Positions 45,301 through 53,526 are shown, numbered from the stretch's first letter. The stretch is 64,000 nt of DNA from Geoalkalibacter subterraneus (GCF_000827125.1 NZ_CP010311.1:1364001-1428000); one strand, 5' to 3'. The notes: generated from the sequence alone by a model not told the origin. Program-made: numbers and translations.

Positions 45301-46362
45301 ATGTGGAAGGATCGCCATTTTTATCTGGTTCTGCTGACCGGCCTGAGCTTTGGTCTTCTCGGCGTGGCATTGGCCGCTTTGGGAAACCCGGAAAATTCAG
45401 GGATCTGCATCTCCTGTTTTCTTGAAAACACCGCAGGATCACTGGGGTTGCACGATAATGAGCGGATGCAGTACCTGCGCCCCGAATTGGCTGGATTCGT
45501 GCTTGGGGCGATGGTCAGCGCCCTGGTGTTCAGAGAATTTTGTTCGCGGGGCGGCAGTGTGCCGATGACGCGTTTCTTCGCCGGTTTTTTCCTGATCGTC
45601 GGATGTGCCGTCTTCATCGGCTGCCCCATCAAGCTTTTCCTGCGCATGACAGCAGGAGATCTGACGACCCTGGCCGGTCTGGCCGGATTGGTTGGAGGCG
45701 TATGGGTGGGGCTGCACAGCCTTGCCAAAGGTGTTCAGCCCGGAGTTTCGAAGATTGTTCGCGGAGGCAGCGGGTGGTGGGTGCCCCTCTTTTTTGTACT
45801 TTTGATGATCTGGGTTTTTCTTCCTCCCGGCTTTCTTCGCGAAGCGCAAAGCGGCGGCGGCGCTGAGCATGCGCCGGCGTGGATTTCCCTGGGAGCCGGG
45901 TTGCTGCTCGGTGCATTGGCCCAACGCAGCCGTTTCTGCATTACCGGCAGTTTACGCGACACCTTGCTGATGGGGCATCGTTCGCCCCTGATTTACGGGC
46001 TGGCTCTTTTTGTTTTCGGGGCCGTGGCCGGCAACCTTATTTTTGGACGTTTTGAGCCCGGTTTTCACGGGCAGCCCGGCGCGCATCTTGACTATTTATG
46101 GAGTTTTTTCGGTATGGCGCTGGTCGGCTGGGTTTCCGTCATTTTCGGTGGCTGCCCCTTCCGACAGCTGGTCAAGGCCGGCGAGGGCGACGCCGATGCC
46201 GGCATGGTGGTTCTGGGTATGCTGGTGGCGGGTGGTCTGGCGCAGACCTGGGGCATCACCGCAACCGCGGCCGGTGTACCGTTGCCCGGCAAAATGGCGG
46301 TTCTGGCCGGCTTTGCTTTTGTTTTCATGATTTCACTGGTATTGCGCGAACGCGCCGTATGA
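45301..46362 (+). CDS. YedE-family putative selenium transporter
   Basis: The 353-residue polytopic protein starts with the pattern GNPENSGICISCFLENTAGS then LGLHDNERMQYLRPELAGFV. It continues FREFCSRGGSVPMTRFFAGF and FIGCPIKLFLRMTAGDLTTL. This is the signature of the YedE subgroup (YeeE/YedE sulfur-transport superfamily) found in selenium-using genomes. Conserved cysteines CISC and IGCP, and SRFCITGSLRD later, may relay sulfane sulfur or selenium. ATG 45301 is used. The selenium role is an annotation of the family, not proven here. Confidence 0.82.
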   Translation: MWKDRHFYLVLLTGLSFGLLGVALAALGNPENSGICISCFLENTAGSLGLHDNERMQYLRPELAGFVLGAMVSALVFREFCSRGGSVPMTRFFAGFFLIVGCAVFIGCPIKLFLRMTAGDLTTLAGLAGLVGGVWVGLHSLAKGVQPGVSKIVRGGSGWWVPLFFVLLMIWVFLPPGFLREAQSGGGAEHAPAWISLGAGLLLGALAQRSRFCITGSLRDTLLMGHRSPLIYGLALFVFGAVAGNLIFGRFEPGFHGQPGAHLDYLWSFFGMALVGWVSVIFGGCPFRQLVKAGEGDADAGMVVLGMLVAGGLAQTWGITATAAGVPLPGKMAVLAGFAFVFMISLVLRERAV

Positions 46363-46370
46363 GTTAACGC

Positions 46371-46485
46371 TTCAGCATGGGTTCGGATCTCCCATGACAA
46401 GGGCCACTTTTCGCCATCCCTGGCCGTTTGATTGGCGCCATCCCTGGCGCCAAACACCCTTGTCATGGGAGATCCGAACCCGTGA
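46371..46485. repeat. Palindromic dispersed element, copy 2
   Basis: GGGTTCGGATCTCCCATGAC at the left pairs with GTCATGGGAGATCCGAACCC at the right. The inner part is shared with copy 3. The outer arm differs from copies 1 and 3 but is still perfectly paired, i.e. compensatory change. It sits between the YedE and PqqD-like genes. Confidence 0.9.
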
Positions 46486-46525
46486 AGAGAAAAGATACCT
46501 TCATTTTTTGAAACGAGGAAATGCT

Positions 46526-46840
46526 TTGAAGTGTTTGCAGCGAAACCCCGATATCGTCTGGCGCCATGAAAAGCGCCGCGAACAGGAAATTCTCAAAGCG
46601 CTTGAGGGCGGGGAGGATGTCAGTGATCGTGGCAGCGTCATCCTGATCATCTCCGGCATGATGCATCAGCTCAACCTGGTGGGCGGTGCCGTCTGGGATC
46701 TGTGCGACGGAAGCCGGACCCTCGATCAGATCGTGGATGAGATGGCTCGTGATTTTGACGTTGAACGCGAAATTCTGCGTGAGGACGTCGAAGAGTTTGT
46801 CAATGACCTCGTTGAAAGAGGGTGGCTGGCACATGTCTGA
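46526..46840 (+). CDS. GeoRSP-system PqqD-family peptide chaperone
   Basis: The ~104-residue protein has the PqqD winged-helix pattern: SDRGSVILIISGMMHQLNLV, GGAVWDLCDGSRTLDQIVDE, and EDVEEFVNDLVERGWL. PqqD-like proteins bind the leader of a precursor peptide and present it to a radical SAM enzyme. TTG 46526 has GAGGAA five bases upstream. Codons further up lie in the palindromic element and are not counted. It overlaps the radical SAM gene by eight bases. Assignment to GeoRSP comes from the gene set. Confidence 0.85.
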   Translation: MKCLQRNPDIVWRHEKRREQEILKALEGGEDVSDRGSVILIISGMMHQLNLVGGAVWDLCDGSRTLDQIVDEMARDFDVEREILREDVEEFVNDLVERGWLAHV

Positions 46841-47861
46841 TGACACCCTGGATTATCTTTCCGCACCATTGACCCTGAACTGGTCCCTGTCGTTTCGCTG
46901 CAACTTCGTCTGTACTCACTGCTACAGCCGCAATGATCACTGCGAAGAACTTTCAACCGCGGATAACAGGCGCATTGTCGACATTCTGGCGGAGAAGCAG
47001 ATCCCCTTTGTCAACTTCGGCGGTGGTGAGCCGCTGCTGCGTGAAGACCTTTTTGAGATTACCCGTTATGCCACGGACCGGGGATTGCGTGTCTCCATGA
47101 ACAGCAACGGCTGGCATATCAACGAGGAGACGGCTGCAAAGATCAGTCAGGCGGGGTTTGCCTCCGTGGGTATCAGTATCGACAGCCACGAATCGGCTGG
47201 ACACGATGATTTTCGCTGTCAGCCAGGCTCCTTCGATCGTGCGGTCAGGGCTCTCGATCTGCTGCGCGACGCCGGCGTCAAGACCACGATGAGTTCAGTG
47301 ATATCACGGATTAATTTCGAGCATTTCCGTGATTTGATCGAATTGGCCCGTACCCATGGCGCCCGTCAGCTCTTTCTGCACAACTTCAAATGCAGCGGCA
47401 AGGGCTTCGAGAACCGCGAAGATCTGGATCTGAGTCCAGCGCAGTGGCGTGAGTTCTATCAGCAGGCGCTGGTCGTCAAGAGTCAGACAAAGGATATTGC
47501 GCTGTCCTTCGACGATCCGGTGATCGCTTCGCTGCCCCAGTATGAGGAAAAGCCGTTGGTTAAGGGCAGCTCCTGTGGTAAACTCTCATTGCATCTGCGC
47601 CCCGACGGCAACCTGACGCCCTGCGGATTTATTCCCCTGGTGCTTGGGAATATTCTCAGGGATGATTTCGATGCCGTCTGGCATGATTCCCCCATTCTGC
47701 AGAAGATGCGCAACAAGCAGGCCAGGGGGAAGTGTCAGGGATGCGATGCTTTTGCCGACTGCCTGGGTGGATGCACGGCGCGGGCACTGGCCGTGACCGG
47801 CGACCTTGAAGAGGCCGATCCCCACTGCTGGCAGGGGTCGGATGCGGATGCTGAACAGTGA
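46833..47861 (+). CDS. GeoRSP-system radical SAM/SPASM maturase
   Basis: The 342-residue enzyme has the radical SAM cluster C23-C27-C30 in FRCNFVCTHCYSRN and the SAM-binding FGGGEPLLREDLFEI. Its C-terminal SPASM domain shows C-GKLSLHLRPDGNLTPCG, then CQGCDAFADCLGGC and a last DPHC, which bind auxiliary 4Fe-4S clusters. Such enzymes install cross-links or epimerise peptide residues. ATG 46833 follows AGAGGGTGG. Next come a ~110-base gap and the 18-codon ORF. The reaction performed is unknown. Confidence 0.93.
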   Translation: MSDDTLDYLSAPLTLNWSLSFRCNFVCTHCYSRNDHCEELSTADNRRIVDILAEKQIPFVNFGGGEPLLREDLFEITRYATDRGLRVSMNSNGWHINEETAAKISQAGFASVGISIDSHESAGHDDFRCQPGSFDRAVRALDLLRDAGVKTTMSSVISRINFEHFRDLIELARTHGARQLFLHNFKCSGKGFENREDLDLSPAQWREFYQQALVVKSQTKDIALSFDDPVIASLPQYEEKPLVKGSSCGKLSLHLRPDGNLTPCGFIPLVLGNILRDDFDAVWHDSPILQKMRNKQARGKCQGCDAFADCLGGCTARALAVTGDLEEADPHCWQGSDADAEQ

Positions 47862-47935
47862 TATCAATCCCAGGGCGATTCAGGTCTGGAAATTGCATTG
47901 TAATTGTTGTCAAACTCTACGAAACAAACCCGTCA

Positions 47936-47951
47936 TGTTGTCGTCACAACA
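47936..47951. repeat. Inverted repeat ahead of the short peptide ORF
   Basis: TGTTGT, CGTC, ACAACA lies 25 bases upstream of ATG 47976, just before the ribosome binding site. It could be an operator or a weak hairpin. Confidence 0.4.
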
Positions 47952-47975
47952 GATCAAAGAAGGGGGTGAGAGCGC

Positions 47976-48032
47976 ATGAAAAAGTACATGAAGCCTCGGG
48001 TGGTCGGTTCTTCCAACGTCCATCCCTGCTGA
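47976..48032 (+). CDS. Candidate GeoRSP precursor peptide, 18 residues
   Basis: The ORF encodes MKKYMKPRVVGSSNVHPC and then TGA. The ribosome binding site AAGGGGGTGA, six bases before the ATG, matches the anti-SD in nine of ten positions and is among the best I see in this window. A rho-independent terminator follows within 10-55 bases. The ORF lies exactly between the radical SAM/SPASM gene and its inactive SPASM paralogue. The basic N-terminus could be the PqqD-bound leader and the C-terminal SSNVHPC the modified core. I know of no described precursor for this system; this is inference from position and translation signals. Confidence 0.7.
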   Translation: MKKYMKPRVVGSSNVHPC

Positions 48033-48041
48033 ACCGCGGTC

Positions 48042-48086
48042 AGACAGGGAGACAGCCCAAAGAGGCTGCTCCCTGTCTTTCTCTTT
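48042..48086 (+). terminator. Rho-independent terminator after the peptide ORF
   Basis: AGACAGGGAGACAGCC pairs with GGCTGCTCCCTGTCT (one bulged A, six-base loop CAAAGA) and is followed by TTTCTCTTT. It would give an abundant short transcript carrying the peptide, with read-through to the SPASM gene. Confidence 0.85.
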
Positions 48087-48118
48087 ATGATGATCTAATT
48101 TTTTGATTCCAATCTGCG

Positions 48119-49063
48119 ATGCGTATGGACCTTCTTGATGCCCCTGTGCGGGTCACCTGGCGGCTGTCCGGTCGTTCAGGCGCCCTGTCAACCGAGAATC
48201 TCCTGCGCGTTGCCGATCGATTGCTGGATGCCGGCGTCTTCTTCGTCATGCTCGATGGCGCACCGATGCGGCATGACGGGATCGATCAGCTCCTCCCGCA
48301 CCTGCAGAAAGCAGGATGCCGGGTGACTGCCGTCTGCGGTCTCCACCCCGGTGAGGTTCTCCACCCGATCTGCAGCGACGGCCCCATTGATCTTCTGATT
48401 GATGCGACTTCCGCTTGTGAAAGGCTGGATCTGTCATTGCTCGAGGCCCAGGTCGAGCGGGCCCGCGCCCGGAACCTGGAGCCCGGTATTCTGTTTCGCC
48501 CTTCTCCGAAAAATCTTCTGCAAATTCAGGATCTTCTCTCCTTCTGCGCTGCACTCGACATCAAGCGATTAAAGTTGCCAAACATGGCTATCGATGATAG
48601 CCTTAATCCCCCCTCGGGCTCTGATCTGATCGGTCCCGCGCACCTGGAACAATTGAAGACCGCCTTTGCCGATGATGCAGATCGTTTCCCTCAGGGGGTT
48701 GCGCTGGAAATTCACGATCTGTTTTTGTGGGAATTGCTTCACCCCGACGCGGCCAGCCGGCGCGAGGGTTACGCGGGGTGCCAGGCGGCCAACTCCCTTG
48801 CCCATGTTGCGGCGTCCGGCGACCTCATGCCCTGTTCTTCCTGGCCATTGAGTCTGGGATCGTTGCTGCATGAGAGTCTGATCGAACTATGGCAGACTCC
48901 CCGCCGGTTTGAAATCAGGCGCATGATTGAAGCGCTTCCCGAGGATTGCCGGCGCTGTCGGGATCTGGGGGTGTGTTATGGCGGCTGCCGGGGGCTGGCC
49001 CTGTCGCGCAGTGATCGGGCTTGTCAACAAATGCGAGATCCCATGTGTGCCGGCCCGCGTTGA
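48119..49063 (+). CDS. GeoRSP-system SPASM-domain protein without radical SAM cysteines
   Basis: The 314-residue protein looks like a paralogue of the upstream enzyme. Its start LDAPVRVTWRLSGRSGALST lines up with SAPLTLNWSLSFRCNFVCTHC, but the CxxxCxxC is gone. The SPASM end is kept: AGCQAANSLAHVAASGDLMP with C, CRRCRDLGVCYGGC and DPMC, in the same CxxC-x5-CxxxC spacing as the partner. It should bind auxiliary FeS clusters and no SAM cluster, and might form a heterodimer with the maturase or relay electrons. ATG 48119 or 48125 are both possible starts. Confidence 0.88.
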   Translation: MRMDLLDAPVRVTWRLSGRSGALSTENLLRVADRLLDAGVFFVMLDGAPMRHDGIDQLLPHLQKAGCRVTAVCGLHPGEVLHPICSDGPIDLLIDATSACERLDLSLLEAQVERARARNLEPGILFRPSPKNLLQIQDLLSFCAALDIKRLKLPNMAIDDSLNPPSGSDLIGPAHLEQLKTAFADDADRFPQGVALEIHDLFLWELLHPDAASRREGYAGCQAANSLAHVAASGDLMPCSSWPLSLGSLLHESLIELWQTPRRFEIRRMIEALPEDCRRCRDLGVCYGGCRGLALSRSDRACQQMRDPMCAGPR

Positions 49064-49099
49064 TGGGCGATCACAGTTTTTGCTGACGGATATTTCCCT

Positions 49100-50251
49100 A
49101 TGCCCGTTTATCTGGATAATGCCGCCACCTCCTTTCCCAAACCCGATGAGGTGATCAACGCGGTAACTTCAACTCTGCGCGACGCCGGAGCCAATCCGGG
49201 ACGCGGCGGACATCATCTTGTCCTGGAAGCGGGACGCATCGTGCTGGGTGCGCGTGAAGCCGTAGCGGAGCTGCTCCGGGTGAAGGATGCGGCCTGCGTG
49301 GCTTTTACCGCCAACGCCACCGAGGCGATCAATATTGCCCTGTTCGGTTTGCTGCTGCCCGGTGATCGGGTTGTGACGACCTTCATGGAGCACAATGCGG
49401 TGACGCGCCCTCTGCGGGCTTTGCAGGAGCGCGGGGTGATCGTCCACAAGGTCCCTGCCGACCACCAGGGGAGGGTCTGCCCGTCTGCGATAAAAGCCGC
49501 CTGCGAGGAGCGAACTCGCCTGGTGGTGATGACCCATTGCTCCAATGTCACCGGAACCTTGCAGCCGATTGAAGAAATCGGTCCCTGGTGCCGACATCGA
49601 GGGATTCTTTTCATGGTTGACGCTGCGCAGACCGCTGGCGTTTTCCCCCTTGACGTTGCAGGCATGGGGATTGACCTGTTGGCTGCTCCGGGGCATAAGG
49701 GGTTGTTGGGGCCGCAAGGAACAGGCTTTCTGTATGTTCGCCCCGGGCTGAAATTGTCGCCGTTGATCTACGGCGGCACCGGCGGCAATTCCCATTCGGA
49801 GCTGCCGCCCGATGATATGCCCGAGCGTCTCGAAGCAGGCACCCTTAACACCCCGGGCCTTGCCGGCCTGGCAGCAGGACTCCGATTTATTGCGAGAGAG
49901 GGAATAGATCGAATCCGGGCTCATGAAGCCGAACTGCTCGCCGAGTTGATCGACGGGCTGCGAAAGATTGACGGGTTGGAGCTTTACGGACCTACCGATC
50001 CGTGCATGCATGGCGGGGCGCTGTCTTTCAACCTGCGAGGTCGCGACCCGGCGGAGGTCGGTTTTCTACTGGACCATGAACATGGTGTTCAGACCCGCGT
50101 CGGGCTTCATTGCGCGCCGGACGCACACCGCAGCATCGGCACCTATCCACGCGGAACGGTCCGGATGAGCCCGGGTTACTTCAATACTCTTGATGACATG
50201 CGCTTTGCGGTCAGCGCCGTAAGTGCAGTCGCTGCCCATGAGGTGGACTGA
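49100..50251 (+). CDS. Class V aminotransferase, cysteine desulfurase / selenocysteine lyase-like
   Basis: The PLP enzyme has 383 residues. It begins YLDNAATSFPKPDEVINAVT and has ANPGRGGHHLVLEAGRIVLG, the PLP lysine in LLAAPGHKGLLGPQG, and the active cysteine in RVGLHCAPDAHRSIGTYPRG. It matches the EF2568-like desulfurase subgroup, which often sits next to selenium-handling genes. It would release sulfur or selenium from cysteine or selenocysteine. ATG 49100 starts 36 bases after the SPASM gene. The desulfurase class is solid; a selenium link is inference. Confidence 0.88.
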   Translation: MPVYLDNAATSFPKPDEVINAVTSTLRDAGANPGRGGHHLVLEAGRIVLGAREAVAELLRVKDAACVAFTANATEAINIALFGLLLPGDRVVTTFMEHNAVTRPLRALQERGVIVHKVPADHQGRVCPSAIKAACEERTRLVVMTHCSNVTGTLQPIEEIGPWCRHRGILFMVDAAQTAGVFPLDVAGMGIDLLAAPGHKGLLGPQGTGFLYVRPGLKLSPLIYGGTGGNSHSELPPDDMPERLEAGTLNTPGLAGLAAGLRFIAREGIDRIRAHEAELLAELIDGLRKIDGLELYGPTDPCMHGGALSFNLRGRDPAEVGFLLDHEHGVQTRVGLHCAPDAHRSIGTYPRGTVRMSPGYFNTLDDMRFAVSAVSAVAAHEVD

Positions 50252-50252
50252 A

Positions 50253-50594
50253 ATGAAGACTTGCGATTCTCATAAAATCCCGCCGCTTGTTTCGCCCATG
50301 CCGGCAGGCAGAAACTTATTTCGTCGCATGTGTCTGTTTCTGGTACCAACGGTTCTTGCCGTGCTGGTGCTTGCGGCCTGTTCTTTGCCTCCCGAGCGCC
50401 CTCTGACCCGGCGCGACCTGTCCCGCACCAATGCTTATCGCCTCTATACGATCGAGGAGTCGCCCGAAGCAGTCCTCAACGCCCTCAATCGCGAAGGCGA
50501 AGTTGTTCTTGAAGGAAGTTACCGTAACCGACCGGTTCTGATTAAATTTTTAGCCACCCCTGAAGGGATCGAGGTTACACATTACAATCGCTGA
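50253..50594 (+). CDS. Small lipoprotein of unknown function
   Basis: The product has 113 residues, with an extended basic N-terminus and a lipobox in VPTVLAVLVLAACSLPPERP. The mature part is short (AYRLYTIEESPEAVLNALNR) and has no domain I recognise. ATG 50253 is one base after the desulfurase stop and has GAGGTGG upstream, so it is likely in the same transcript. It could be an envelope component of the upstream system, or unrelated. Confidence 0.7.
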   Translation: MKTCDSHKIPPLVSPMPAGRNLFRRMCLFLVPTVLAVLVLAACSLPPERPLTRRDLSRTNAYRLYTIEESPEAVLNALNREGEVVLEGSYRNRPVLIKFLATPEGIEVTHYNR

Positions 50595-50634
50595 TTTCCA
50601 TCGAATGTTTTCTACCAACTGAATGAGATGACTG

Positions 50635-51951
50635 ATGAAAAAAATCTTTGTGCTCGACACCAATGTCTTGCTGCATGATCCTGAAGCGTTGTTCAAGTTT
50701 GAAGACAACGATGTGGTTATTCCCATTACGGTCATCGAGGAAATCGACCGTTTCAAGAAAGATCAGAATGAAACCGGCCGCAATGCCCGGCACATCTCGC
50801 GGATTCTTGACGGGATGCGGGAAAATCGCGGTTTGACCGAAGGCGTCAAGCTGGAAACCGGCGGAATGCTGCGGGTAGAGATCTACCGTGCCGACTACTT
50901 GAAAAAACTGCCGCCCGAATTGCAGGTCGATCGCGGAGACAATCGCATTCTGGCTGTCGCCATGAAGTTGCAGGAAACCTGTGACTGCAAGGTTGTCTTT
51001 GTGACCAAGGATACCAATCTGCGCATTAAATCGGATGCCCTTGACCTCCCGGCCGAGGATTATGAATCGGACAAGGTCTCGATCGAGGATCTTTATCCGG
51101 GCGCCAGTCATCTGGAACTGGACAAGGATGTCATTGACCGTTTTTACGGTCAGGGCTATCTGGACCTGCCCGGAGAATATCATCCCAACCACTGTCTGAC
51201 CCTGGTGGACAAAAGCAATCCCTCCCATACGGCATTGGGCCGCTACAACAAGGCCATGCAGCAGGTTGTGCCGTTGATCCGCATCCCGAAGGATGGCATC
51301 TGGGGGATTCATTCGCGCAACCGCGAGCAGCAGTTCGCCCTTGACATGCTCATGAACGACGATATCCAGCTCGTAACGTTGGTCGGCAAGGCGGGCACCG
51401 GCAAGACCCTGCTGGCCATTGCGGCGGGGCTGCTCAAGGTCGCTGACGAAAACCTCTACAATCGCCTCCTGGTGTCGCGCCCGGTTTTTCCCATGGGGAA
51501 GGATCTGGGCTTTCTGCCGGGCGATATCGAAGAGAAGCTGGCCCCCTGGATGCAGCCGATCTTCGACAATGTCGAGCTGCTGTTGGGCAACGTCGAGGAT
51601 CACGGCAAGCGCAAGCGCGGCTACAAGGAGCTGGTCGATATGGGTTTCCTTGAGATCGAGGCGCTGACCTACATCCGCGGCCGCTCAATCCCCCGCCAGT
51701 TCCTGATCGTCGATGAAGCGCAGAATCTCACTCCGCACGAAATCAAAACCATCATTACCCGCGCGGGCGAGGGGACCAAGATCGTGCTGACCGGCGACCC
51801 CTACCAGATCGACAATCCTTACGTGGATTCCTCCAGCAACGGGCTGACCTATGTGGTGGAGAAGTTCAAGGAACAGCAGATTGCCGGCCACATCATCCTC
51901 ACCAAGGGGGAGCGTTCCCCCCTGGCCGAGCTGGCCGCCAACCTGCTTTAA
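50635..51951 (+). CDS. PhoH-family ATPase with N-terminal PIN domain
   Basis: The protein of 438 residues combines an N-terminal PIN-type RNase domain (FVLDTNVLLHDPEALFKFED, then VTKDTNLRIKSDALDLPAED) with a PhoH ATPase (Walker A LVGKAGTGKTLLAIAAG, Walker B RQFLIVDEAQNLTPHE). This fused form is often called PhoH2- or YlaK-like and acts on RNA. ATG 50635 is 40 bases after the lipoprotein. Both halves appear intact. Confidence 0.92.
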   Translation: MKKIFVLDTNVLLHDPEALFKFEDNDVVIPITVIEEIDRFKKDQNETGRNARHISRILDGMRENRGLTEGVKLETGGMLRVEIYRADYLKKLPPELQVDRGDNRILAVAMKLQETCDCKVVFVTKDTNLRIKSDALDLPAEDYESDKVSIEDLYPGASHLELDKDVIDRFYGQGYLDLPGEYHPNHCLTLVDKSNPSHTALGRYNKAMQQVVPLIRIPKDGIWGIHSRNREQQFALDMLMNDDIQLVTLVGKAGTGKTLLAIAAGLLKVADENLYNRLLVSRPVFPMGKDLGFLPGDIEEKLAPWMQPIFDNVELLLGNVEDHGKRKRGYKELVDMGFLEIEALTYIRGRSIPRQFLIVDEAQNLTPHEIKTIITRAGEGTKIVLTGDPYQIDNPYVDSSSNGLTYVVEKFKEQQIAGHIILTKGERSPLAELAANLL

Positions 51952-51963
51952 GTTATAACGACT

Positions 51964-52986
51964 ATGCTTTTACTCTGTCTTGAATCCTCCTGCGATGAGA
52001 CCGCCGCCGCCGTGGTGCGCGACGGCCGCCAGGTCCTCAGCAACGTGATCGCTTCTCAGGTCGACGTTCATGCACGCTATGGTGGGGTCGTGCCTGAGCT
52101 GGCTTCGCGCAAGCACCTGGAGGCCATACCGGTAGTGACCGAACAGGCCCTGGAGCAGGCGGGGGTCGGTTTTGGCGACATCGAAGGGCTTGCGGTAACG
52201 CGCGGTCCCGGACTGATCGGAGCCCTGCTTGTCGGGCTTTCCGCCGGCAAAGCGATGGCTTATGCCCGCCGTATCCCCTGGGTCGGGGTGCATCATATCG
52301 AAGGGCATGCGCTGGCCATTGAGCTTGAGCAGGAGGTGGCCTATCCCTTTCTGGCGCTGATCGTATCCGGCGGTCACACTCACCTGTACCGTATTGGAGG
52401 GGTGGGCGACTATCAGACGCTGGGGTGCACCCGGGATGACGCGGCGGGAGAGGCCTTCGACAAGGTGGCCAAGCTTCTCGGCCTCGGCTATCCCGGCGGA
52501 GCGGTCATCGATCGGCTGGCGGCCGAAGGTGACCCGCACCGGATAAAATTTCCGCGCCCCCTGATGCACCAGGACAATCTCGATTTCAGCTTCAGCGGGA
52601 TCAAGACTGCAGTCCTTAATTACGTCAAGAAACAGAACGGGCCGATCGAAGGAGAGCATCTGCGCGATCTGGCGGCCGGATTTCAGCAGGCGGTTGTTGA
52701 GGTTCTGACCGCCAAGGCTCTCAAGGCCCTGCGCGGTGCGGATCTGCAGCGGTTGGTGGTAGCCGGCGGGGTCGCCTGCAATCGCGGTTTGCGAGCGGTT
52801 CTCCACGGTGCCGCGAAAGGCGAGGGCTTCGAAGTTTATTTCCCTTCGCCCCTTCTCTGCACCGACAACGCCGGCATGCTGGCCGTACCGGGCGATTATT
52901 ACCTCAGCCGCGGCGCTGGTTCGGCCTTCGACCTCAATGCCGTGGCAAGCTGGCCGTTGGATCGGGTTCGACCGGTTTCGCCCTGA
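51964..52986 (+). CDS. tsaD: tRNA N6-threonylcarbamoyltransferase TsaD
   Basis: TsaD transfers the threonylcarbamoyl group to A37 of ANN-decoding tRNAs. The product has 340 residues. Signatures are CLESSCDETAAAVVRDGRQV, the metal-binding HHIEGHALAIELEQEV and LIVSGGHTHLYRIG, and the late SPLLCTDNAGMLA. ATG 51964 is 12 bases after the phoH stop, so likely the same operon. It needs TsaB, TsaE and TsaC partners, which are not in the window. Confidence 0.97.
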   Translation: MLLLCLESSCDETAAAVVRDGRQVLSNVIASQVDVHARYGGVVPELASRKHLEAIPVVTEQALEQAGVGFGDIEGLAVTRGPGLIGALLVGLSAGKAMAYARRIPWVGVHHIEGHALAIELEQEVAYPFLALIVSGGHTHLYRIGGVGDYQTLGCTRDDAAGEAFDKVAKLLGLGYPGGAVIDRLAAEGDPHRIKFPRPLMHQDNLDFSFSGIKTAVLNYVKKQNGPIEGEHLRDLAAGFQQAVVEVLTAKALKALRGADLQRLVVAGGVACNRGLRAVLHGAAKGEGFEVYFPSPLLCTDNAGMLAVPGDYYLSRGAGSAFDLNAVASWPLDRVRPVSP

Positions 52987-53022
52987 CCCGGTTGAAATGA
53001 CATTTTCGGGCAACAGGATGAT

Positions 53023-53526
53023 ATGTGGCAGCGCTGGTCCCTGATTCGCCAATTTAAATTGAATCTGATCCGCCTGGTGCGGTTGCGTGCAACTCCGGAT
53101 GAAATTGCCAAGGGTATTGCCCTGGGCGTGTTCATCGGCATGACGCCGACCTTCGGCATACAGATGTTTATCGCGCTGCTTTTGGCCTTCCTGCTGCGGG
53201 AGAACAAAATCGCCGCCCTGGTCGGGGTATGGGTCACAAACCCGGTCACAGCTCCGGTCATCTATACTCTGGAGTATGAAATCGGTCGCCTTCTGCTGGG
53301 GTTGGAGCGCTCCGGCATCCCCAGGGAGCTTTCCAGCGAAGCCCTCATCGGCCTCGGGTGGGATGTCCTCTGGCCGATCTGTGTCGGCAGTGTGATTCTT
53401 GGAACCCTGTGTTCGAGCCTGGCTTACGCCCTGACTCTGCGCCTGATCCCCATTGTCAAGTCCTGGCGCATCCCACGGTGGCCACGTCGCCGGTTAAAGA
53501 GGCACCTGCATAGAAATCGCCAATAA
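53023..53526 (+). CDS. DUF2062 small membrane protein
   Basis: The 167-residue protein shows the DUF2062 pattern: ATPDEIAKGIALGVFIGMTP then TFGIQMFIALLLAFLLRENK and VGVWVTNPVTAPVIYTLEYE with IG. There are three hydrophobic stretches and a very basic C-terminus. The family is of unknown function and sometimes appears fused to glycosyltransferases. ATG 53023 follows CAACAGGATGAT, and the gene is in line with tsaD. Confidence 0.9.
   Translation: MWQRWSLIRQFKLNLIRLVRLRATPDEIAKGIALGVFIGMTPTFGIQMFIALLLAFLLRENKIAALVGVWVTNPVTAPVIYTLEYEIGRLLLGLERSGIPRELSSEALIGLGWDVLWPICVGSVILGTLCSSLAYALTLRLIPIVKSWRIPRWPRRRLKRHLHRNRQ

Noticed and set aside
47862-47975. Sigma-54 promoter for the peptide ORF (TGGAAATTGCA at about 47887)
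   Set aside because: The GG and GC are too close together for the -24/-12 spacing.
51970-53052. 360-residue frame opposite tsaD
   Set aside because: Shadow of a conserved gene with all TsaD motifs on the plus strand.
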